Notes under the pieces: model-generated
The model's input: the letters and a program-made list of their open reading frames with translations, nothing else
Database searches by the model: none
Told to the model about the DNA's origin: nothing
NCBI GenBank assembly: GCA_916048095.2
Contig: OU696590.1
Span: forward strand, 264,001 to 328,000
Source: Sacculina carcini
Taxonomy: Eukaryota; Arthropoda; Thecostraca; Sacculinidae
DNA length: 64,000 bases
Direction: 5' to 3'
Position numbers and translations under genes: made by a program
In this document: piece after piece, positions 50,399 through 64,000 of the stretch
How positions within the stretch are numbered: the first letter of the stretch is position 1
Layout: the number at the start of each line of letters is the position of its first letter

Positions 50399-51186
50399 AA
50401 TATGAGGCATAAACAAGCAACAGAACGTGGATTGTAGCGTGTAAGTGGCGTCAATGCTGTTAGTCTAGCATTGACAAGGTCAGGTACAAAATACAAGAGC
50501 ATGGCTTAAAAACAGTCAGGTGAAAACATGCTAACACGGCTTCAGCAGCATATCATGATTTATCGGGGATTGTCATCAAATCTTGCTTCATTAGCTAAAT
50601 ATTGTGCAATATAAATTGTTGCAAGCATGCCAGTATTTCCAGCAGAAACAGTTTTGATTCAACGAGCCGGGCTTTCACAATGCAAATTGCACATATTTAT
50701 ATTTGAACCTGAGAGAATTTCTGAGTGAAAAACGATAAATGACTGGTTGGAATTGTGGTGGTTTCATCTCGCGCCATCTCGCGACCCTACCAGCTGTGTG
50801 TACGCCTGTTTGTCTGTGTGTCTGTGAGTCATGTTTGTCCGTGTCATTGTGTATGTATTGTAGGAGCATGTGTGTGCGTGAGCTTGTTTGTACGTGTGTC
50901 CGATTGTGCTGTCCTGTTATGTCTGTACTTGTAAATACCGTCGGTCCAAAGCACTCACGTTATCAACTTGTGTTGTTCCGTGGCAACCGAAACAGCATAG
51001 AATTTACTATTCGCTCATTGAAAGGATCGATGCGAATGCCTGTGTTTTCATGCTAATAAAGTCCAGCATTTTGGTGTCGTAGAATGGTGATTTATCATAT
51101 TTAGCAAACATCTAAATAGATGTGGTTTTGTAATATGATATTGCAATTGTTACGTGTTGAAATCACATTGCATGATTGATCAACAG

Positions 51187-52462
51187 ACTCAATGGGTCGT
51201 CGAAGAACCATGCTCTTCCCGAAGGCGCTCAACCTGAACCAGCCAAAGCGGTGTCGCACCACGTTCTCTCGCTACCAACTGGACAGTTTGGAGGCGGCGT
51301 TCGAACGATGCCGTTATCTGGTCGGCCAGGAGCGGAGGAAACTGGCAGATCTGCTGCAACTCTCTGAAACTCAGGTGCCTATTGTCAACTCCCTCTATAC
51401 TCCCGTTATGCTAAAATGTATAGAGGGCGCAGTACATTCATATTTTGGGTCTAGGCTAAATGTCTAAGGATTCAAAAACATTAAATTGAGCTAATTCATA
51501 TGAAACGCTTAAAAACGCGCAAAAATGCTTCTATATTTTTCATAGATTTTAGGTTAGGTTAGGTTTAGCGATATAATGTAATGTGCTGCCTTTGCAGGAG
51601 GCGAGGGACTGGAAGAAATTCGTTAAATCAAATTATCTCAATCTAATGTTCTTGAATCGTTACACATTTAGCGTCAACCATATTTTTGTAACATATCTTC
51701 AGAATAATAATTGTAAACAATATTTTTGTAATATTCTCAGAACAGTTGAGACGATAGCCTTGTACTGCCAGCGTGTCGCTTTGCGAAATGAGCGGTAAAT
51801 CAGTGGCGACACCAGGAGTTTTCCTATGGCTGGCCTGAGGGTTGAGGCTGGGGGAAGGAAAAGAGTGGCTAAACACAAGGAACTACGGTCGAAATGTTCA
51901 TGGTCAAGATTTATCTGACGGGAGCTAAGGGAAGGCCTGGCATATTGGGGGGGGGGGGCTTCAACCACTCTAATTCTCTTGCCGGCGCTGCTACTGATGT
52001 AAAGTCTCGAGAGTTATGTCTTCTACTGAGCTATTCTTGTAACCTGACTTCATATTTTTCCAGGTGAAGGTGTGGTACCAGAACCGACGAACCAAAAGCA
52101 AAAAGTCTGCGTCGGATGACTCGGTTGAAGGCGCTTGGTGTCCACTCTTGAAGAGCAGTATGTTCTTGCCTCAGCGATCTACACCAGCATCAGCTTCACA
52201 CTGTCATAACTCTAGACGTTCCAGTGGAGGAGGTCCCCGACATCACGGACAAGCGGTCGTCAACACGTCCCGGGACGTAGGACGCGTGCAACTGTGGCGA
52301 CCACACCTCTCGGAGCAACGTGACGATATGACCACGGCTAGTGAGCTGTCTTCATGCAATGTCATGCAATCACCGACCGCTGTTAATGGAAGGCCTTTGA
52401 GTAATGCGTCCTCGAGCACCAGAAACAACACACAGACATTCTCGATGACAAACACAAACTGA
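51187..52462 (+). CDS. VAX: Vax-type ventral anterior homeobox protein, 3' two exons (5' partial)
   Basis: Exons are 51187-51374 (acceptor CAACAG, donor CAG/GTGCCT) and 52064-52462 (acceptor TTTTTCCAG). The intron splits the homeodomain between Gln44 and Val45, a common position in this class. Just before the homeodomain, LFPKALNLNQPKR matches the Vax signature LPKGLDLDRPKR. In the domain, FERCRYLVGQERRKLA matches Vax FQRCQYVVGRERTELA. Emx and Not proteins lack the RC dipeptide. Helix 3 reads VKVWYQNRRTKSKK with Gln50 and Tyr at 49 where Phe is near-invariant. The C-terminal 120 residues are Ser/Thr-rich and unrecognised. By family it is a DNA-binding regulator of anterior neural or eye patterning. 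A Met lies at 51192, but Vax proteins have an N-terminal region and the segment starts at a splice acceptor, so an upstream exon is probably missing from this annotation. Confidence 0.8.
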
Positions 52463-53179
52463 CTAGCGACCAGCTCGACTAGCGGCAAGAACATCTTTAT
52501 CTGGCCAGCTCATAAGCGACAAATTGTGTCTTCTATGAGACAAGTGCTGGTGCTTGTTCAGTGCATTCAGCGTGTTATTGCAGCTGCAAATTTCTGTCAA
52601 CTATTTATGATATTTCTAGCTGAATAAGATAAATGTTGTCTGTCAAAAATATTCAGACGGTGCTGTCTTGTGTTTCCATACAGCATTCAAGGTGTTTCTG
52701 TACACCTCAGCGCCATTTTCAGCACGTACAAGATTAAATTATAACCAAATTTAAATATTAATATTTACCTTGAAATAAGATTTAACACATACATATGTAT
52801 ATCAGGAATATATATATACGAGTGTGTATATACGAGTGTGTATATACTCGTATGTATATGTATATCAGGAAAAGTGATGCAATTGTATATAATTGAAATT
52901 TGAAGCAATTCATCCGTGATTGCTTAAGATCTAGTAAGAACCGTAATCAATATCTGAACATTTTATAATCGGCTTCATCACAACTTCACTTCAAATACGC
53001 CGCAGCTTGTGCAAAACATTTACCAGGCATTACCAATAATGATGGACGAATAGTGTTTCATGTGGTGTGGTGTTGAGTTGTGTGTGAGTGTATGTTTGTG
53101 TGTGTGTTTGTGTTGGCAACTGGACCACACCAGGCGACAATGAACTCAACAAATGACACACTATCATCTACCTCTCATA

Positions 53180-53222
<43 letters not shown>

Positions 53223-53890
53223 ACACACACACACACATGGGAGGAGGGAGATGATTGTAGACCCGGTGTGTGTGTGTGTGTGTGTGTGCAGAGGGTGTGG
53301 TGACTCTTGTTTTCCACCGCTTGTGTTCATCGTAATTGAAGTTCTGTTACACACACACACACCACACATACACACACACACACACACACACCACACATAC
53401 ACACACAGAGAGAGCTACGGCGTTTGTAAAGGCGATTTCTGACAGTTGCCAACACTACACTAATTCACCGATTGGGCATGCACAATGACACACACACACA
53501 CTCACACACACATACTCATATCCAGATAAACAACACACTGGTGAGAGGTTTGAGCAGAGACAATCTCACAACATGTGTGAGGTTTGAACAGAGATTGTCT
53601 GCTTCAGTCAGTCAGCTAGTCGGCTTGCTGACACAAAACCCACCTCGACAGTCCACCACAACCGCCGCCTCCTGCTCCTCCGGTACATCCTGTTTTTTGA
53701 CCGACGCCGCTCCGCACAACACTGTAATTTCCTCAGACGACATACATACACACACACACTCACACACTCACATACACTCACACACAAAGACATATAAACA
53801 CACAGTCACACGCGACGACACAATCATAACTTAATGATGCACCATTTGTGCAGCCATTATATGCGTGCGCGTGTGTTCTCTATTTCATGA

Positions 53891-53932
<42 letters not shown>

Positions 53933-54429
53933 CCACACGCACATACATGTTGTATGAATACAAGGTGCATATATATAAACATGCATATAATACACATAAA
54001 TATGCGTGTTAAGACTTACAGAGTGGTTGTAGTGAGCGCGAGGTTAGTGGAGGCATATAGTGTCGTGCAAGTACCGTTTTGTTTAACACTGGGGTCATAG
54101 CGGAGTTGACTGGCTGTCGCACAAGGTCACGTGGGGTCACAGTTAGTGAAGTGTGTCCCTGACCACAGCAAGACCAGCTGGTATTGAGCTCAACCGCCAA
54201 TGTTCTCGTGATTGGCGTAATCAGTGTAGTATGAGTGTTCACTCACAACAAGCAGAGCATCAAACATGATTGCAACGCTGTCGAAAATAATTACGATGGA
54301 AGCAATTATAAATTTACGAATGTATAAATAAACTTCTTTTCTTCTGTATTTCTTAACTTTCTCTTGTTATTCTATAAAATAGAACGTCACCGCCAATTGA
54401 ACGGCAACTACAAAGGAAGGTTCGAAAAA

Positions 54430-54515
54430 TGTACGCTTCGTAGCGGAGTGGCTAAGACCGACAGTTTGTGCACGAGAGGTTCAGGGTTCCATTCCCTCGC
54501 AACGTTAAACGGTTG
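54430..54515 (+). repeat. tRNA-like sequence, probably a SINE head or tRNA relic
   Basis: GTAGCGGAGTGGCTAAGAC resembles box A and a T-loop-like GGGTTCCATTCCC resembles box B, spaced as in a tRNA. The acceptor stem does not pair, so it is not called as a tRNA gene. Confidence 0.35.
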
Positions 54516-54654
54516 AGTTCGTTTCTTATAGGTATATCCTATTGCGGCAGGGCGGGTCTCGGGCGCGCGCAGTCGTGCAGTTTTCTGTGATGGCCGTGAC
54601 TGCGAGATAACCCGTGTGTGTGTGTGTGGCGGCCGGACCTGCGGTGTGCCAGCC

Positions 54655-54977
54655 GGGACAGTGAGACCGGGACAGTGAGACCGGGACAGTGAGACTGGGA
54701 CAATGAGACTGGGACAGTGAGACCGGGACAGTGAGACTGGGACAGTGAGACCGGGACAGTGAGACCGGGACAGTGAGACCGGGACAGTGAGACCGGGACA
54801 GTGAGACCGGGACAGTGAGACTGGGACAGTGAGACTGGGACAGTGAGACCGGGACAGTGAGACCGGGACAGTGAGACTGGGACAGTGAGACCGGGACAGT
54901 GAGACCGGGACAGTGAGACCGGGACAGTGAGACCGGGACAGTGAGACCGGGACAGTGAGACCGGGACAGTGAGACTT
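54655..54977 (+). repeat. 14-bp minisatellite GGGACAGTGAGACC, about 23 copies
   Basis: Only one frequent variant (GAGACT for GAGACC). Open frames across it are products of the repeat. Confidence 0.95.
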
Positions 54978-56301
54978 TGCCCCCGCAAAAATTACACTCG
55001 AACACAGCCTTCTCCCCTGCTTTGTTCAAATGCGTAATTATTAACAATTATTATTGAGAAATAGAACGGCATGCCACTTAATTAGAAGTTTTACGATACT
55101 TGCATTGTCTCAACTGCTTTGTTCAAATTCTCGGAAAGGCAAATGCTCCCCCCAACATCTCAGAATTCCAGCCGAGCTAATAACAAATTATCAAAAACAA
55201 AATAGCAGCATCCAGTTCAAGTTAGCGTTCAGCACAATCAATGAGCAAGTTGTATTAGTTCGCATAATCAACACATACAATTAATTGACAACGTTTTCAA
55301 CAATTTGTGCAGCACTAGGAAACAATGATGCCCGGGCACGTGTGTTTGTACGGCAACACAACAAGTACAACTTCTCGTTCAGTCAGTCAGCCAGCTTATA
55401 AAACAATGCTTGATAAGCGACGAGCATGACTGAAGCATAATTAGATGACAACTAGATTCAGGCCAACGTATAATGTACAGGAAACGATTCTAAAATGATT
55501 GATCATTAGTTTCGCATCAATTGAGGGTTTGGATTAAATTGGTGTTTTCTATAGAGTGAATTTTCTTGGTCGAAATTTTCATGAAAAGTATAAAAAACAT
55601 ACATTTTAAGCCGACACATATTCAACATCAGCAAATACACAATTATCAATTAAAAGAAATAAGCTATTTTAAAATGTTTTACGTCAAATGTATGCGGGTT
55701 TTTTCATGCATGATTTATAATGATATGCAAACATGAGTTTTATGGTTGGCCAAGTTTGAATGTCTTGTAACCTTGGAGCGGTCTATCTGTAACACGGGTT
55801 ATACGTACAATAATGCGCAATTCATGCACGCACTTAAACACATACACATTGATACACATCGATACACACACGCACACGCACACACATACTAACACGTAGC
55901 ACATGGGTTCCAACTCAAAAACATATCACAGTACATGATAGCCAGTGTATTGAGAATGCGCAACAAATTGCTCAGAAGATGCACTTGGATGACTGGAAAT
56001 TTTCTCTGCAATAACTGTCTGCAATAACTGTCTGCAACATGAAGCCACCCGCAGAACTGGCTAACTGGAGTTGTGTCCGTTTTTCCCGCAGCAAATCACA
56101 CGACATAGCACTGAACACGAGCTTATCTGAACAGTTGAGTGGGAGTTGAGTGACTCAGTGGACTCACGGCACAATGACAGCACACCTCGACGATGACAGC
56201 ACACCTGGACGATGCTTGCTGAATAACTGGCTGGCTGTGATTGGCACACATCTAGTGCTCGCTCACCGACTTCTAGAACCAGTAGAACTGAATTGACAGC
56301 G

Positions 56302-60216
<3,915 letters not shown>

Positions 60217-61452
60217 CTGTCATCACACAAGTGGAAAACAATGGTCAATAAGAGTGAATCAACGGCAATCAAGATTAGAAATAATCACCTTTAACCTTAG
60301 AATGATTGAAAAGATTGCAGACACTTCAGATTCAATTTCTTCCTATTTTAAACATCTCATTTAAATCAGACATAAACTTCATTGTATATAGCATACTTTT
60401 CCGCAATCTGCAGCTATTCGGCTATTGAATCCACAAGCTTATTGTCACGAAGCTAGACGTGTCTTGGTACCATTGTGTGTGTGTGTGTGTGTGTGTGTTG
60501 TGATGTCAGGTATAGTGTGAGCGCACCGGGACACGTAGCAGCCAATTAGCACCTGCCTGTCACCGTGTTCAATGAGGTCTCAATGAGTAGACAAGACAAT
60601 TCAGCCAGTCCTTCTCCATATCAAATTATCTCATCATCTCTCTCTCTCTCTCTCTCTATCTCTGTACCTTGCCTTTATATACCTATATATACCTTTAACT
60701 TTAGGGTATTCATTTTGGTTGATAAACTAACATAGAAAATGGATGGAAAAAGTCGGGTCATAACAGAACAAAATGCGCTCAAAAGCAATGCTATTTATGA
60801 CAGTTAGAATGTTCAAGTCATGCCTCCTGGTGAGACGGCAAACATAACCGCTGATATTTTAGATAACTCTTAGTTAAACAGCGTTGCCATGCCAACCTGT
60901 AACATCAACGCAGCTTGGCGTCTATTGAAACGTCAAATTCAATAATCCATCACCAAAATACACAAGGGTGCTTGAGTGCGTGATTACATGCATTGCTCGA
61001 ACGCGCGTGTGTGCGTGTGTAAGTGTGTGTATGTGTGTAAGTGTGTGTGTGTGTGTGTGTGTGTTAGGCGCGTCGGCAACTACATTAGCCGTGGCAGTGG
61101 TACTGAAAAATTCACGAGCCACAGCGGCGCCGGTATTGAGTTTCTGGTGCAGTGGCAGGCACGGCAGCAACAGCCATTAGAGAGGCCATTTGGCGGTGTA
61201 AGTGTGTCGTGTGGTGCCAGTTATGTGAGGCGCCGGCGATGACACTTCATCAGGCCACACTCACACTTCAATACGATACGCTCCAGTTGAAAGCTGAATT
61301 ATACGTCGCAGTTCATATTGAGCACGATATTTGGCTGCGATCTTATGATCTGCTCTTCTCACAACCACTGACATCACACGACCTTCATCAGGGCTCCACT
61401 GCTCTGGACAACATTCACCACTAGGATGCGACTCAGGTGCACCACCATTACT

Positions 61453-61487
<35 letters not shown>

Positions 61488-62029
61488 TGTCTGGCTGTAT
61501 AAGTTTACGAGCAGAGCGAAGACGGCCTGGCTACAGTAAGCCATGTTCTATGTACATAGTGAACGAGATCGCGAAGGCAGGCGGCGAGGCATTAAAGTTG
61601 CACTTGTGTTGAATTGGTTTTTTATTTGATTTGACTCAGTTTGGCGCTGACGTGTCGAGTCGACAGACAGTGATAAAATGTTCAGCACACATGAAGAAGA
61701 GTTGGCAACACGAGCGCTAACTTTGTCTGAGGCGCGCACCAAAACTGACTGTCACAACAAACTCGCGTGGAAATGCACACAAGATTAGTGAGAAACAGAA
61801 ACAGTCTCGACCAGCAGCCATTCTCAACTCAGCAAGATGTCGAGCCATTCTCCAATTTCTCACAAATACATATAACATGTATATATATGCAATCGGTTGA
61901 AATATTCAACAACGAGTTAGATGTGGACCTCATCACAATTGACTTAGAAGAAAGTTCACTTTGTAAAGCTTTGTAAAGCACGCACGTTCACTTTGTATGG
62001 CTTGTTCACTTTGTAAAGCACGGGCTTAG

Positions 62030-62290
62030 ATCCTGGAAGTATTGGGGGTATATATGCAAATTAACCGGGAGATGAATAAATTAATATATCCCTCAATAAC
62101 TCTGCTGAGTTTATTTGATTGGGTATATTGTCATCAAAATCAGTTTAGCAAAAGTTAACAATACAATTACAAGTGTGTGTGTATGCAATCATATACTATA
62201 TACTTTTCATTGAGGTATATGTGTGTTGTAATTGAATAAGCCGAAAATGGGTAATTCCCATATCCTGGTTGCCGAACCATAGTTGGGTCC
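62030..62290 (+). repeat. Dispersed repeat A, copy near the right end
   Basis: Shares a GGGGGTATATATG start, TCTGCTGAGTTTATTTGATTG and TTGTAATTGAATAAGCCGAA with the copy at 85-315. Confidence 0.6.
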
Positions 62291-62795
62291 TCAATCCATT
62301 CGATTTTGTTGCTAAGTCTTCGTAGAAAATTGATATTTTGCCACTAAAATCTATTTTAATTATATAATGTAACAATTAAAATGCAAGATGTATAGTACCA
62401 GCATTCTAAGCAGACCATAATTAAATTAAATTCCTGGTTTGATAAAATCAGTCATGATTATATTAGATAATGATTAGACCACATGCAGCCAACGAAACAT
62501 GAGCCATAATTCTCAAAATGATGATGCGAATTATGGTATCTCTGCTGAGTGCGTACAGGACATGTCCCACAAGCCTCCAGTGACGTATCAGCTCCCCTAT
62601 GACAATTCCCTTGAGTGCACCAGATGACTACTTGCTGCCTCCAAGGCAAGCACCAGCATAGCTCGACCAGTCGTGTGCAGCTTATGAAACAGAGAAGAGT
62701 GACAGAGCGAAGAGCCAGTGCAGCACAGACGCTAACAACCAATTAACAACGCGATCACAATTGGCCCGACTCAGGCAACGATACCGTGGAGACCG

Positions 62796-62831
<36 letters not shown>

Positions 62832-63865
62832 ACATACACACACACATACATACACACACACACACATACACACACACACACGAGCGCGTGAGAGGGCTGG
62901 CATTACCGCAGTGTGTGCGTGTGTCTATGTGTATGTGTGTGTGTGTGTGTGTGTATGTGTATTGTGCAACGGTCCCAGATGCACGTGACCGATCATTCTG
63001 GTGCTGCACAAAGGCACGGGCTCAATGCACTGACACCATAAAACAATCAATGACATCAAGCGCAAATCAAATTTGCGCAGGCCTGTTGTGTGCGGGCGTG
63101 TGGCAGTCGGTAGACGCACGAGGGCGGTCCCACAGTGTCTGTGCATCGTCAAATATTCAGCATCGCTTTTGCGTCCAATCAGGTAATTAATTTATCGTTG
63201 TCAAGTGCTGTTCAGACCAGACACTGGTGCCTGGGTAATGCACGCTCGCGCCACACTCACGCTTATGAAGTGCAGTTGGAGAGCATAACAACACCATTTA
63301 GCAGCGTTTTAGCCAGTCTTAATGTGGCATATGCCTGACCATCTGTTTCTAATATAAGTGTATTCCATGCCAAGTAGCTTGGCTAGAAATTCGCGCTAAT
63401 AAGACGCGCAATAATTAACTTCTTTTTTGAAATTGCATTGCACAAATGCTGACATTCAGAGCCAGTATATTTGCTAATAATGAACTGCAAATATCGTCTC
63501 GTGTTATTGTAGCGATTTCTAAACAGCCGACCCAATGCATGTATGTCTCGTAGCGGTTGTATGCAAGAATTTATACATTCATATTTCATCTACCCTCAAT
63601 GTGACCACGCATACAGACGCGTATATGTCTAGACTCTAGACACACACACACACACACACACACATAAATACACATACACACAATGTGCATGTGATGCATG
63701 ATAGCGGTGATGAGTGCCCGCATACTGGGATAATACAGAATGATGATTGTACAATACGCCAATTATTCGTAAACCATCATTGCTGGCACAATAAGCACTC
63801 AGCAATTGTGATACTATGTGATACTGTGTCCAGTGGTGGTATCACGGTCACCTGACTATGAACAT

Positions 63866-64000
63866 GTCCTCACTTCTCGACGACTCAATCTCTGATTCAT
63901 TGTCCTCACTTCACGACGACTCAATCTCTGATTCATTGTCCTCACTTCACGACGACTCAATCTCTGATTCATTGTCCTCACTTCACGACGACTCAATCTC
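63866..64000 (+). repeat. 36-bp tandem repeat running off the window edge
   Basis: At least 3.5 copies of a unit containing CACGACGACTCAATCTCTGA then TTCATTGTCCTCACTT. Confidence 0.95.

Larger units (their letters stand above)
43811..51186. other. NOL9 - Vax intergenic region
   Basis: AT-rich. Contains a 15-bp array (45956-46075), CA/TG tracts (46325-46359, 47958-48032, 48101-48179) and one hAT element (48814-50398). A slightly GC-richer stretch at 46735-46870 and another at 47800-47950 have short frames I cannot assign. A Vax 5' exon could lie here but I could not identify it. Confidence 0.55.
52463..56301. other. Convergent interval between Vax and Tlx
   Basis: Holds CA/TG tracts (53184-53236, 53268-53289, 53351-53403, 53892-53933), a tRNA-like segment near 54430 and a 14-bp array (54655-54977). 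No convincing extra gene. Confidence 0.55.
60217..64000. other. Region upstream of the recognised Tlx exons
   Basis: Probably Tlx intron and/or 5' flank. Contains TG/CA tracts (60474-60499, 61037-61064, 61457-61486, 62799-62881, 63641-63663) and dispersed repeat A. A GC-richer stretch at 61065-61440 has short open frames on both strands and might hide an exon, but no Tlx N-terminal motif is visible. Confidence 0.5.

Noticed and set aside
50739..51056. Possible Vax first exon (105-codon frame)
   Set aside because: TG-rich, Cys-rich translation with no Vax N-terminal motif and no good donor matched to the 51186 acceptor.
54430..54515. tRNA gene
   Set aside because: Box A- and box B-like sequences are present but no acceptor stem forms, so it is listed only as a tRNA-like repeat.
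54526..55047. Ser/His-rich VPVSLSRSHCPGLT repeat frames
   Set aside because: Produced by the 14-bp minisatellite, with no start, promoter or domain support.
61065..61440. Possible Tlx N-terminal exon
   Set aside because: GC-richer and partly open, but no Engrailed-homology motif or FPWM-like Tlx segment could be read in any frame.

Overview
This window is animal (metazoan) nuclear DNA. Its genes are split by GT-AG introns and encode animal-specific proteins, including two homeobox transcription factors. Most non-coding space is microsatellite (mainly TG/CA), minisatellite arrays and small DNA transposons. The gene content (Vax, Tlx, ULK, NAGK, short metallothioneins) and the repeat style suggest a non-vertebrate bilaterian, possibly a lophotrochozoan. 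I cannot fix the species or phylum from sequence alone.

Layout, left to right. (1) An autophagy-initiating ULK1/2-type kinase gene on + runs from 1097 to 13848. I resolved 14 coding exons with consistent intron phases (894 codons), from the Met to the C-terminal EAT domain. (2) NDUFB6-like complex I subunit on - (15741-17758, 4 exons). (3) Intronless N-acetylglucosamine kinase (NAGK) on + (18526-19563), divergent from NDUFB6. (4) NOL9/GRC3 polynucleotide 5'-kinase on - (20745-43810, 7 exons). Its roughly 18.1 kb intron 3 holds two metallothionein genes on the opposite strand (28152-28605 and 32130-34710), five hAT-type DNA elements, a truncated LINE and several minisatellites. (5) A Vax-type homeobox gene on + (51187-52462, 5' end not found). 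(6) A Tlx/HOX11-type homeobox gene on - (56302-60216, 5' exon(s) not found).

Three points stand out. First, the intron-4 minisatellite of ULK is built from copies of the exon-4 5' splice site, so the true donor is followed by about 60 near-copies. Second, about half of the inferred 3' splice sites carry a sense-strand (TG)n tract where a polypyrimidine tract is expected. Third, NAGK, VAX2 and TLX2 are, from memory, all on human 2p13, so their closeness here may be ancient microsynteny.

The genes do not form one pathway. They cover autophagy initiation, respiratory complex I, amino-sugar salvage, rRNA processing, metal binding and developmental transcription. Exon boundaries were read by eye from splice signals, frame continuity and remembered family motifs, with no alignments or RNA data.
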